From: a virus
DNA: 37,373 nt
Reading direction: 5' to 3' (one strand)
Virus record (IMG/VR): IMGVR_UViG_3300049740_000919
Location: 1 to 37,373 of that record
Shown: positions 16,047 to 25,600 of the stretch, piece after piece
Layout of the letters: every line of letters starts with the position of its first letter
Position numbering within the stretch: the stretch's first letter is position 1
Notes under the pieces: generated by a model
What the model saw: only the letters and a program-made list of their open reading frames with translations
What the model was told of the DNA's origin: nothing
The model's database searches: none
Made by a program: the position numbers and the translations under genes

Positions 16047-16174
16047 AGGATTATGTCTGTATCCCCATGTGGGATCCTATTTACGAGATGATGCGCTATC
16101 ATTGGGTTCACAAGTCAGAAAAGGATCCTGAGCAATTCGTGAAAAATCTCAACCCAGAGCAAGAAGTGCTATGA
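16043..16174 (+). CDS. 43-residue protein of unknown function
   Basis: A short ORF beginning MKDYVCIPMWDPIYEMMRYH and ending EQEVL, with its ATG overlapping the stop of the GTG gene (ATGA) and its own stop overlapping the next start (ATGA). It is rich in aromatic and Met residues in its first half and polar in its second. No motif is recognised. The ATGA chain through 16043, 16171 and 16461 is the main evidence for coding. Confidence 0.5.
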   Translation: MKDYVCIPMWDPIYEMMRYHWVHKSEKDPEQFVKNLNPEQEVL

Positions 16175-16464
16175 AACAACTTTTTCTAGTTCCTGATGGC
16201 GATGGTAGATGTGTCACTCATGATGGACACGTTCAAATGGGTAGTTTCAATCACTCAGTAGAGAAGCATCTTGAGTTGTGTCCTGATCAAGATTGGCAGG
16301 TAACATATTGGATGCCTGATCCACTGGGGTTGAGATACAAGAGAGCAAACTTTCAGCATACTATGAAAGCAAACGAAGGTTCTGCTAGAACTGATAATGC
16401 TGGTGATAGTCGTCCTAGAGACTTCCCTGACCAAGCAACAAATAGATTAGAGAGAACATTATGA
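16171..16464 (+). CDS. Hypothetical protein
   Basis: A 97-residue protein starting MKQLFLVPDGDGRCVTHDGH. The first 60 residues look compact (HVQMGSFNHSVEKHLELCPD, then WQVTYWMPDPLG); the last 35 are polar and likely unfolded. Two cysteines and several histidines are spread out rather than clustered, so no metal site is evident. It is tied to both neighbours by ATGA overlaps. I do not recognise the family. Confidence 0.6.
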   Translation: MKQLFLVPDGDGRCVTHDGHVQMGSFNHSVEKHLELCPDQDWQVTYWMPDPLGLRYKRANFQHTMKANEGSARTDNAGDSRPRDFPDQATNRLERTL

Positions 16465-16613
16465 AAATGTGGGAGACAAAATGCTCTGGATGTGGTAGAA
16501 TGGTTCCAGCGAATCAGGCACCTCAGGTTGGATGCTATGTTCCATCTGAGAAAAGATACAAAAATTCCTTATGCAAACCTTGTTGGGTAAATAAAAATAA
16601 TGGCACTATCTAA
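16461..16613 (+). CDS. Small zinc-ribbon protein
   Basis: A 50-residue protein with cysteines at 8 and 11 (CSGC) and at 38 and 41 (CKPC), the two CxxC knuckles of a zinc ribbon, plus C25. The rest is basic (KRYKNS). Small zinc ribbons of this kind in phages often contact nucleic acids or polymerase, but the target here is unknown. It overlaps the previous gene by four bases and the next by 14 bases. Confidence 0.6.
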   Translation: MKMWETKCSGCGRMVPANQAPQVGCYVPSEKRYKNSLCKPCWVNKNNGTI

Positions 16614-16797
16614 TTCAGTTGAAAAATCACTTGAAGAAGCACAAGCACATTTACGTAATGCATTAGCATATGCTGCTAGGCAAGAACGACCTATCGTTTG
16701 CACACAAATTGCTAAGTTGTTGACTGATATTGAAAGTATTGGTTCTTTTGATGAACTTCTTGATACACTTGACAATACCTTAAATGAAAAAAGTTAA
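16600..16797 (+). CDS. Small helical protein of unknown function
   Basis: A 65-residue protein (MALSNSVEKSLEEAQAHLRN) that looks like two or three amphipathic helices with one central cysteine (IVCTQIAKLL). It starts inside the zinc-ribbon gene (14-base overlap) and ends inside the next gene (14-base overlap). No family is recognised. Confidence 0.6.
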   Translation: MALSNSVEKSLEEAQAHLRNALAYAARQERPIVCTQIAKLLTDIESIGSFDELLDTLDNTLNEKS

Positions 16798-17098
16798 GAT
16801 TACGCCAGAAACTTATCAAAAGATGGAAGATGAGTTCCGAGAAGAGGGACTTGCTTTCACTATTACTATTCCTACACAGGAAGCAATTGATAAGTGGCAA
16901 AATGCTGCTCCTATACACCAACCAGTAAGACACCCTGTCGATATGGTTGCAGAGATGTGGAAGAAGCATAGAGAGCAACCTGAGGCGGGTCCTGAGGCAG
17001 ATAAAATTGCTGGTCTGGACCTTATTAAAAGAGCAGGTGGTTTACTAAATGCTCAAGTCGAATATCTAGATAACAAAATTGTGATTACTTATGGATGA
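16784..17098 (+). CDS. Hypothetical protein
   Basis: A 104-residue protein beginning MKKVKITPETYQKMEDEFRE. The N-terminal half combines a strand (LAFTITIPTQ) with helices, the middle has VDMVAEMWKKHREQPEAGPE, and the end is a beta hairpin (LLNAQVEYLDNKIVITYG). No motif for a known activity is visible. It overlaps the next gene by eight bases. Confidence 0.6.
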   Translation: MKKVKITPETYQKMEDEFREEGLAFTITIPTQEAIDKWQNAAPIHQPVRHPVDMVAEMWKKHREQPEAGPEADKIAGLDLIKRAGGLLNAQVEYLDNKIVITYG

Positions 17099-17282
17099 TT
17101 TCAACACACCAGGATCCAATAAAAGTTGGATGGATGAAGGTTTCAAAAAATTTATAGTTGATACTCAACTACATAACATATGCAAAATATTGGGCGGTGA
17201 AGCAAATCATTATATTTGCACCGATAAAAAAACTCAACACGAAAAAATTGTAATCGAATACAACCATCAAAAGAAAAAATGA
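17091..17282 (+). CDS. Hypothetical protein
   Basis: A 63-residue protein beginning MDDFNTPGSNKSWMDEGFKK, mildly basic at its end (EYNHQKKK). It has two cysteines (HNICKIL and HYICTDKK) that are too far apart for one knuckle. No family is recognised. Its stop overlaps the start of the glutaredoxin-like gene by four bases (ATGA). Confidence 0.55.
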   Translation: MDDFNTPGSNKSWMDEGFKKFIVDTQLHNICKILGGEANHYICTDKKTQHEKIVIEYNHQKKK

Positions 17283-17524
17283 TCCCATTAACAGCAGTCA
17301 TCTATACCAATGGATCGCTAGAGTGCGAGAGAGCAGCACAACTCCTCAAGTCACTAGGTGGTGAATTTTTAGAATATCGTCTTAACACGCATTTCACTCA
17401 AAGATCATTTGAGCAAGAATTTGGATCAGAAGCAGAATATCCACAGATTGCCCTTGGAGCAAAACATATTGGACATCTGAAAGAGATGCTTCATTATGCA
17501 CAAGAACATGAATTATTGAAATAA
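17279..17524 (+). CDS. Glutaredoxin-like protein with SxxC in place of CxxC
   Basis: An 81-residue protein with the glutaredoxin layout: strand (TAVIYTNG), active-site turn, long helix (CERAAQLLKSLGG), strand, then the cis-proline motif EYPQIALGAKHIGHLKEML with P55. The active site reads S13-L-E-C16: the usual first, nucleophilic cysteine is replaced by serine and only the second is kept. Normal glutaredoxins reduce disulfides with the first cysteine, so this protein may not work as a standard reductase; it could bind a partner, glutathione or an iron-sulfur cluster in another way. It sits directly before an oxygenase-like gene and overlaps it by one base. Confidence 0.7.
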   Translation: MIPLTAVIYTNGSLECERAAQLLKSLGGEFLEYRLNTHFTQRSFEQEFGSEAEYPQIALGAKHIGHLKEMLHYAQEHELLK

Positions 17525-18141
17525 TGGATATTTTAGGAATTTTTGCAACACCTATCGCTAAACAAGACAATTTTTTATTAGAAGAAGATTGTATCAGATT
17601 AGCAGATATATGTGCAACACTTGAATACTATAAAAAAACTGCAGAAATAAAATCATATCGATCAGAAGATCGTAATGTTTTGGGAAAATATTTTCCAGAA
17701 GTAAAAACATCAATTGAGACTTTATTTACTGATTTTGCGTATAGCACACTTGCAGTAAAACAAACATGCGAGTTTAAACTTATGAGTTCATGGGGAACTA
17801 TGACTCCTCCTGGTGGCATGTCAAATAGACATTCTCATTGCAATTCTTTTTGGTCTGGTGTGTTATATTTGAGTAATGATACCAGTCCAATTTTGTTTCA
17901 TCGAGAAAAATCTGCTACAATAGTTCTAGATGTAGATACTATTACAGAATATTCATCTAACGAAGTAGCACATACCCCATCAATGGGTCAGGTAGTTTTT
18001 TTCCCAAGTCATTTGACTCATCAGGTTAGCAGAAATAGAAGTAATGAAGATCGTTTTTCGATTGCATTCAATATTCTTCCTAATGGTGTTTTTGGTCTCC
18101 ATGACTCAACCGCACACATCTCTGTGTTAGAACTCACATAA
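17524..18141 (+). CDS. Putative 2OG-Fe(II) oxygenase
   Basis: A 205-residue protein. A cupin-like core has RHSHCNSFWSGVLYLSND near residues 102-119 and FFPSHLTHQVSRNR near 160-173, followed by R177 and SIAFNIL. Cyanophages commonly encode proteins of this pattern (H.H.nS..SGv.Yl, then FPs.l.H.V and a late Arg), grouped as 2OG-Fe(II) oxygenases of the PF13759 kind. Likely iron ligands are H103 or H105 and H166; R177 would bind 2-oxoglutarate. The substrate is unknown. The TAA stop lies inside a CATAAATA late promoter-like octamer. Confidence 0.7.
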   Translation: MDILGIFATPIAKQDNFLLEEDCIRLADICATLEYYKKTAEIKSYRSEDRNVLGKYFPEVKTSIETLFTDFAYSTLAVKQTCEFKLMSSWGTMTPPGGMSNRHSHCNSFWSGVLYLSNDTSPILFHREKSATIVLDVDTITEYSSNEVAHTPSMGQVVFFPSHLTHQVSRNRSNEDRFSIAFNILPNGVFGLHDSTAHISVLELT

Positions 18142-18144
18142 ATA
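18137..18144 (+). promoter_or_regulatory. Late promoter-like octamer before the cpeT region
   Basis: CATAAATA contains the TAA stop of the oxygenase gene and lies 16 bases before the ATG at 18161. It has one mismatch to TATAAATA. Confidence 0.45.
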
Positions 18145-18160
18145 TCGAAAAAGGGTAGAC

Positions 18161-18433
18161 ATGGGCGAAACATACCAATTATCTCAAAGATATGTTTATC
18201 TTGAAGGTAGCGCGGTTCGTATGTATTTCATACATGGTATGCCATATACCTTTGACGAACTTCCAAAAGGTGTTGAAGAGATGCCTCAAATACAAACTGA
18301 GGCACTACGTTATAAAGATTATGATTTAGAAGAACTCTATAATATTTCTTCTTATCTTATGGAAGAAGAATGTCATCCATTAATGTTTGATTTACCACTA
18401 GAAAACCCTGCGTTGCTGCCTAAAGATGATTGA
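18161..18433 (+). CDS. Hypothetical protein upstream of cpeT
   Basis: A 90-residue acidic protein beginning MGETYQLSQRYVYLEGSAVR. It has a short beta-like N-terminal half (YVYLEGSAVRMYFIHGMPYT) and an acidic helical C-terminal half. No known motif is visible. It overlaps the cpeT-like gene by eight bases, so it is probably co-translated with it. Confidence 0.6.
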   Translation: MGETYQLSQRYVYLEGSAVRMYFIHGMPYTFDELPKGVEEMPQIQTEALRYKDYDLEELYNISSYLMEEECHPLMFDLPLENPALLPKDD

Positions 18434-18965
18434 TCAATTTTATGAATGGTTTGAAGGAAGATATAATAATAAAATTCAAGCATTTTCACATCCATCTAAA
18501 TTTGCATACATTATTGTTGAGCATCGTGCTGTAAACAATCATGGACTGTTTTATGGTGAGCAAGCATATTTTAATCAAACTAGAACACCATATAGACAAT
18601 TTCTTTTACAAATTTCTGAATGTCATGGTAAAGTTGTTGTAAGATCAATGGAACCAGAAAATAAGTCTACTTATACTGGTTTCAAAAATCTTAATCTTAT
18701 ATCTGGTAGTCCTTTGACACATAAGAAAGGATGTGATACAATATTTACTTGGCGTCCTGATGCTAACCAATTTATTGGTGAGATTGAACCAGGATGTAAC
18801 TGTAAAGTAAAATGGGGAGATAAAGATTCTTATCTCCAAAATATTGCAGCATTAGGAGATGGGTGGTATAATGTAGAAGATAAAGGGTTCGATCCTGAAA
18901 CTAATCAGCAACTCTGGGGTTCCAGACATGGCAGATTTTTATTCAAGAAAGAAACATCACAATAA
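18426..18965 (+). CDS. cpeT: CpeT-like phycobiliprotein lyase
   Basis: A 179-residue protein, the usual length of the CpcT/CpeT family. Family-like elements run through the protein: FYEWFEGRYNNKIQAFSHPS, then FAYIIVEHRAV and FYGEQAYFNQTRTPYRQFLL, a central KKGCDTIFTWRPD segment, GCNCKVKWGDKDSYL, and a WGSRHGRFLFKK end. CpeT-type lyases attach or help attach phycoerythrobilin to phycobiliproteins. In cyanophages cpeT is a common auxiliary gene thought to alter host light harvesting. It starts eight bases inside the preceding gene and is followed by a tRNA gene. Confidence 0.85.
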   Translation: MIDQFYEWFEGRYNNKIQAFSHPSKFAYIIVEHRAVNNHGLFYGEQAYFNQTRTPYRQFLLQISECHGKVVVRSMEPENKSTYTGFKNLNLISGSPLTHKKGCDTIFTWRPDANQFIGEIEPGCNCKVKWGDKDSYLQNIAALGDGWYNVEDKGFDPETNQQLWGSRHGRFLFKKETSQ

Positions 18966-18967
18966 TC

Positions 18968-19049
18968 GTCGGTATGGCGGAATTGGTAGACGCGCCAGAT
19001 TTAGGTTCTGGTGAGGCAACTCGTGGAGGTTCAAGTCCTCTTACCGACA
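18968..19049 (+). tRNA. tRNA-Leu (anticodon UAG)
   Basis: A full cloverleaf of 82 bases. The acceptor stem is GTCGGTA (18968-18974) with TACCGAC (19042-19048) and discriminator A. The D arm contains GGTAGACGC. The anticodon stem CCAGA/TCTGG holds the loop TTTAGGT with anticodon TAG. The long variable arm (TGAG with CTCG) marks a class II tRNA, as expected for leucine. The T arm is GGTTCAAGTCC. CCA is not encoded. It reads CUA and other CUN codons. Confidence 0.93.
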
Positions 19050-19059
19050 TGTAATTAAT

Positions 19060-19632
19060 ATGATTAAACACACTCCATATATTATTGAATACCCTGGGTT
19101 CGTTAATCCCAGAACAACTGGTTTCATACAAGAACAAGCATCTACACTACTTAAGTTTGATCCTAAAAATACTACTTTTCATAGAAAGAATCGAGGATAT
19201 CATCTAGGCGAGTGGAAGCATGTTGATGGTATGCAGGAACTCAATTATGAAATTGATAAGATTGGCAAAAAAGCATTCATGCGATACTATAAAGATTGTC
19301 CTTTAATCGCATATAGTATTATCCAGAGTCAAGGATTTATTTCTAACTATGTGTATCGTTTTTATGACAAGTCAGATCATTATAATTGGCATGTAGATCG
19401 ATCTCACGATAATACTCAACTAGTAGTTTCTTTTCTACTTTATCTTAATGATGGGTTTGGTGGAGGTGATACTTTGTTTATGAATGACAAACTTAGAATC
19501 AAACCTCAAAATGGTAGTGTTCTGATGTTTCCATGTGGACCACATTTTCTTCACAAATCTACAAAAGTTACTTATGGTCAGAAACACGTTATGTGGAACT
19601 GTTTCGGACAAAGAGCAAAGGCACCCGTATAA
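19060..19632 (+). CDS. 2OG-Fe(II) oxygenase, prolyl 4-hydroxylase type
   Basis: A 190-residue protein with the full set of expected ligands: H111 and D113 in YNWHVDRSHD, distal H165 in FLHKSTKV, and K175 in GQKHVMW as the 2-oxoglutarate-binding residue. The SFLLYLNDGFGGGDTLFM segment before the second histidine is typical of P4H-like enzymes. Such proteins hydroxylate a side chain of a protein or other substrate with 2-oxoglutarate and oxygen. The substrate is unknown. The gene is placed just before the giant fibre gene, and its stop lies inside the late promoter for that gene. Confidence 0.82.
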   Translation: MIKHTPYIIEYPGFVNPRTTGFIQEQASTLLKFDPKNTTFHRKNRGYHLGEWKHVDGMQELNYEIDKIGKKAFMRYYKDCPLIAYSIIQSQGFISNYVYRFYDKSDHYNWHVDRSHDNTQLVVSFLLYLNDGFGGGDTLFMNDKLRIKPQNGSVLMFPCGPHFLHKSTKVTYGQKHVMWNCFGQRAKAPV

Positions 19633-19635
19633 ATA
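19628..19635 (+). promoter_or_regulatory. Late promoter of the giant fibre gene
   Basis: An exact TATAAATA overlaps the TAA stop of the oxygenase gene and lies 36 bases upstream of the ATG at 19671. Confidence 0.65.
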
Positions 19636-19670
19636 AACTTTAGGAAAACGACAACTGGGCTCGGGTAGTT

Positions 19671-22600
19671 ATGCCGCTAACAAGACTTGATAATCTGTAT
19701 TCAAGTAAGACTGGTAAGTATCTTTACGTATCACCAGATGACTTTAATGCAACTGATGAACTAGACAATAGAGGTAACTCACCTTTACGTCCATTCAAGA
19801 CAATCCAGAGGGCATTTATTGAAGTATCGAGATATTCGTATCTCCCTGGTGCCAACAACGATAGATTTGACCAGTTCAGCATCATGCTGATGCCTGGTAA
19901 TCACTATATTGATAACCGTCCTGGTCTTGTAACAGAGACTGCTGTTGAAGCACGTTATTTTGATGCTGGAAATCTTCTTGAGGGTAACCGTCAGGAAGTT
20001 ATTGATCGTTCTGTAGCACAAGTATCTGTTCAGCATCCTGATTTCTATTATCCTGGTGATCCTCAGACTGGTGCATGGTCTCGCTTCAAAGATGCATATC
20101 GTCTGATTCAGAAAAACAGAGACGAACTGATTGATAGAGCAACTGCACAGATTCCTGTTGCTCACCCTGACTTTGTATATCCTGGTGACCCAGTAGAAGG
20201 ACTCTGGTCACGTTATAAAGATGCATATCGTCTGATCCAACTTAATAAGGATCTTATCGCTCAAGATGCGTTCGACTTCATGAACGGATCTTCTCCACCA
20301 TCTCCTCTTCCTAATGGTTACGGCACTTCATGTGTTCGTGACATCGGAATCATGATCGATTCGATCGCTCTCGATGTTCATGAGGGTGGTGGTAACAAGT
20401 ATACTAGAAAGTATATCACCAACTACTTTAATGATGCAGGCACTGATTGGACTGGAACTGTTGACCGTTACACTCCATCTGATGCAACTTATGATCCTGC
20501 AACTGGTCTAACTGTAATTACATTTGCACAACCGCATAGCATTACTGGTAACGATCAAGTTTACTTTGATGAAGGTGCTCTAACCTTCACTTGTGCAATG
20601 GATGGTGATCAGGCTGAGAAGTCCTATCCTCGTGTTGGTATCGATCCTTTCGCACTGAGAGGTTATGATGTAACTGCAACTACTGCAAACAGCATCACCA
20701 TTCAAGGTGGTATCTCTGGTCCTAACAAGTATTTCCAACCAAGTGCTGCAGACTACAACCCTGTAACGGGAGAGATGGTTGTCACTGTTGGACAACATGG
20801 TCTAGGTGTTGGCCGCGGCGTTGTTCTAGAAGATAACTCCTTCACCTTCACTTGTGCTCTCGATGGTAACGTCGAGCAGAAGACATACCCACGTCCTGGA
20901 CAAGATCCATTCGCAGGTAAGTCTATTCAAATTGCTGCAGTTGGTTCTACATCACACACTGCAACTGGTTCTACCTACAATACATCAACTGGTATTGTTA
21001 CCCTAGATATTGCAACTCATGGTTTCTCTACTGGTGACTACATCCTGGTTGAGGATGAGTCCCTGTCATACACTTGTGATCTAGACGGTAACGTTAGTGC
21101 TAAGGCATATCCTCGTCCTGGATACGATTATCCATCAGGTCGCTGGATGGAAATCACTGTTATCGATGCTGATACCATCTCTATTAACATTGGTTCTTCT
21201 GAGTATCAAGGTGCTCACACCTTTGTGAGTGCAACTGCTGATGGTGTCAAGCGTCAAGATGGCACTTTTACCATCAACGTGGGTATTTCTTCTGACACCT
21301 CTGCTCATACCTTCATTAGTGCAACTGCACAAGCAATCAAGCACGAACCACAAACTGCTCACACATTTGTAAGCGCACTTAATAACGGTCTTCGTGTTGA
21401 TAAGACTGGTGGTCTTCGTGGCGAGGAAGCATCTGCACTGGTTGCTTTCTCGAAAGCAGTTGAGTTGATGAAGCAGGCGATCACCAACAACTACACTTCT
21501 ACATCTGGTCCTGGAAATGAGTATCAGGATCTAACAGTTGTTACTGGCGAAGCAGTTTATGGTGACGGTAACGGTGATGTTACTAACACTGACCCCACTG
21601 CATGTTCTGATGTTCAGACCTTCATTGACAACCTCTATGCTACTATTGATAGCATCTTCAATGATACTGATCTAAGAGTTAACAATGGATCATTCCTCCT
21701 CAGCAACGTTCTCCCTGCTGAATCTGTATCTGATAAGATTTCTGCTGGTCATGCTAAGTGTAAGCGTGACACAGGATTTGTTCTAGATGCACTTTCACTA
21801 GACGTTCATGAAGGTGGTGGTAACCGCTACACCAGAAAACTTCTCCAAAACTATTTCGACGCTACAGGTAATAACTGGGTAGTCAATGGTCTACAAGGAG
21901 AGACTGCAGAATCTTTAACTGCATTCTCTACACTCTTCACTCAGATGAAGAAGGCAATCACTAACCAATTGTCTTTCAAGGATATTGGCATTACTCCTGG
22001 TGATGCAATCTATGGTAACAGCAACAACCCTCAGGAGAATTTACCTTCTGGTAACCCTGCTGCATGTGCTGACATTCAAACCCAGATTGATACCCTAGGT
22101 GCAATCGTTACTCAAATCATTAACGATGAGAACCTAACCAATCTGCCTGAAGAGACTCTATCTGATGTTATCTCTGCTGGTCTTGCTAAGTGTAAGCGTG
22201 ACGCTGGTATCATCACTGACGGTCTGATCAATGACCTTCGCACAGAAGGTAATGCAAACACGATTACTAATACAAAAGCATACTTCGATCGCTTCGGCAA
22301 TCCTATTGCTAATGGTCTTCTGGGTGAAGAATCAGAATCTATCACTGCATTCAAAGGCATTGCAACATTTGCTAAGCAAGCAGTTACTAATCAACTGTTC
22401 TTTAAGGATCTGACTATCTCTCCTGGTCCTGCATATGCTGGTGCAAATACTCCTGAAATTCCAAATCTAGCATCAGGTAATGCTGCTACTTGTGTAGATG
22501 TTCAGGCAACAATTGATACTCTTATTGGAATCCTGACTGATGTTATTGAAGTTGGTAACTTAGATGAACTAGCAGCAATCAAAGTTACAGGTGTTCTTCC

Positions 22601-25600
22601 TTCATTCAATTATAACCAAGCACTAGAAGAGTGGCAGGACAACTCCATTGTTGATCTAGCAAACCCTGACAACGTTCTTTATAAGTTTAATGCTGCCGAT
22701 GGTGGTTGTATTGTTCCTAGAGGTTGTTCACTGATTGGTTACGACCTGAGAAGAACAGTTGTTCGTCCTCTGTATGTTCCTGATCCTGCTGATACTTCAC
22801 AACCAAGAACTTCTATCTTCAACCTAACTGGTGGTTGTTACATCTGGCAGTTCACTATTAAAGATGGTGACCTATCTGCACAATCTCCTCTGTATGATGC
22901 ATCTGCTGGTGTTGGTAAGGTTTACTACAAGAAAGGTTCAACTGATCTTGCAATTCCTGAGTATTCTCACCACAAAATCTGCATCATGGAGTATGCAGAT
23001 TCTAAAGATCTTGACAACTACTATGACAAGGTAGGTAAATCATTCCAACAGTTCCAACCAACTATCGATGATGGTGGACTGGAAGCACTGGTTCAAGAAA
23101 ACAGAATCGTTGGTCCTCTGTCTGACAGCAGAACTATCGAAAGTATCAGAATTGATGACTCTGCAACCTTCAGTGGTAATGCATCTAATAGCACAATTCT
23201 GAATAATGTTACCAATGCTGAGAGTCTTGAAGTTGGATATGAGATTACATCACCTGATGTCAGTGTTGTTATCTCTCCAAACACTAGAATTGAGAGCATC
23301 TCTGGCACTACAGTTACGCTCAACCAATCGATTTCGGGAACTGGTAACGTATCATTCCTTGCATCCTTTGGTTATGCTAACATCACAATAAACACAAAGA
23401 TTGACCACGGTTACTTCGAGGGTCAGTATGTTGCTATCATCAACTCTGGACTGTCTGATGAGATCAACGGAACGTGGAAAGTTACCTCAATCGATGGTAA
23501 TAATCCTAAAGTATTTAAGTATGAAGTATACAACAATACCGCAGCATCTCTTGGATTAGTCTCTGGACAGACATATCTGTCAGGTGAAGTCGGCGGAGTT
23601 AGCACAAATGCGGTAGTTCTTGCGGAAATTGACTCTGTTGAGTCCGCATCTCCGTATGTTTTCAACTGCTCAATCCGCTCTACCTGGGGTCAGTGCGGCA
23701 TGTGGGCGGATGGATCCAAGGCAACTGGATTCAAGTCAATGGTCGTAGCTCAATATACGGGAGTTAGCCTTCAAAAAGATGATCGTGCATTCATCCGTTA
23801 TGATGCATTAACTAACACTTGGAACCAAGCATCACTTACTGACGCATTTGCTACCATTCCTTACCATACTAAGGGTGATGCATACTGGAAAGATGACTGG
23901 AGAAACTTCCACATCCGTGCTTCGGATGACTCTTTCGTTCAGTGCGTCTCGGTCTTTGCTGTTGGTTTCTTCGATCACTTCCTGATGGAAAGTGGTGGAG
24001 ATATGTCCATCACGAACTCCAACTCTAACTTTGGTAATACATCACTTCACTCTGTTGGTTTCAAAGGATTCTCCTTCAACCAAGATAAGGGTGGTTACAT
24101 CACTGACATTGTTCCTCCTGAGGTTGTATCTACAAGCAACGAAGTTATCAACCAGTGGTATACTCTAGATGTTCCTGCATCTAACTCAAGAACTAACCAT
24201 ACCAGACTGTATCTTGCTGGTGACGATATTGAAAATCCAGATGATCGTCCAGCATCTTCTATCAATGGATACAGAATTGGTGCTAAGTCTGGTGAAACTC
24301 TATCTGTTGATCTTGCACGTTATGCAATTGAACCAACTGGTCCTATTGAGTTCTCTCAGACTCTGGAACCAAATGGATTCAAGTCCTGGACAGTTGGCAT
24401 TGAGACACTGACACCTAACAGTGCAAACGTTGACAACTATGCACAGGATGCTGCTAATCAGATTGAAGATAACAAGGAACTGATTCAAGCAGAAGGTTAT
24501 CAGTATATCATTGCTAAGTATCCTGAACTACTCACCAAACCAAACATCACGATTGGTAAGTGTGAAAGAGACATCGGATACTTCGTCGATGCTGTTGTAA
24601 ATGACTTGAGAATTGGTGGTAACATTAATTCTATTCAGGCAGCAGAAGGTTATTATATTTCTGGTAACCTTGAGTATATTACTGGAGAACTCAATGAGTC
24701 TATTGATGCATATGATTATGTAAAAAATATCATGATCGCAGCAATGCGTAACTTTGACTATCTGGTTAGAGATGCTGAGACATTTAGCGGTTCTGCAATT
24801 GTTAATGTTCCCTCTACTCAGGGTCTGATCATTGGTATGAGAGTTGTTGAGTATGATCCTAGCGATTTTACCAACGGTCTCCTTAATTCAACTGCAACAC
24901 CAATCTACACCAACGTTCCACAGAATGCGTTCATTAAGCAAATTATTAGTGATACTCAGATCGAACTTGGTATCCCTGGTGCTAAACTAACTGCTGGTTC
25001 TACTAGAAACGCTACTGGTAGTGTTAGTGGTGCATTCCTCTACTTTACTCTAGAGAATCCTGCATGGGCAAGTATCTCACCTTCTGTTGATCCTACGATC
25101 ACTCAAGATGCTCAAATTGATGGTAACGGCAATCCTTTACCTGAGTGTCAGAACATTGCAACCACAATCGAAGGTTACTTCAATGAAATCTTCCTGGTTC
25201 TGAATACTGGTTACACTGCACTTGGTAGTAGAGAAATTGATGCCTTCAATGGTATCATGGATAACAAGCGTTTCATTGCTGCAGAAGCAGTTTACAGAAT
25301 CGCTAACGATGCTGCATATGCTGGCACCAAACTGGGTCAAGGTTTACTAGCATCGACTGGTGAGACCATCCAGGATGCTTGTGTAGACGACGTTGAGAAC
25401 ATTCTTGGTCAGATTGCTTACAACGTTAAGTTTGGCGGCAACAACAGAGTCTATGATGCAGCAGAACTGTATCTGGTTGGTGCTCATGTTCAAGGTGAAG
25501 AATCCGAATCTATTGCTGCATTCAACTTGGCAAGAGACTTGGCAATTAAAGCAATGCGCCAGGAAACAATTACTGTTGAGGGCGATCATGGTCTGACTCA

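Noticed and set aside
18968-19049. tRNA as a phage integration (att) site
   Set aside because: No integrase gene or direct repeat of the tRNA end is visible, and T4-like cyanophages are lytic; the tRNA is complete and looks functional.
20484-22600. CRISPR-like or transposon-linked repeats
   Set aside because: The repeats are in-frame protein domains of 74-144 residues with diverged DNA, no constant spacer length and no terminal inverted repeats.
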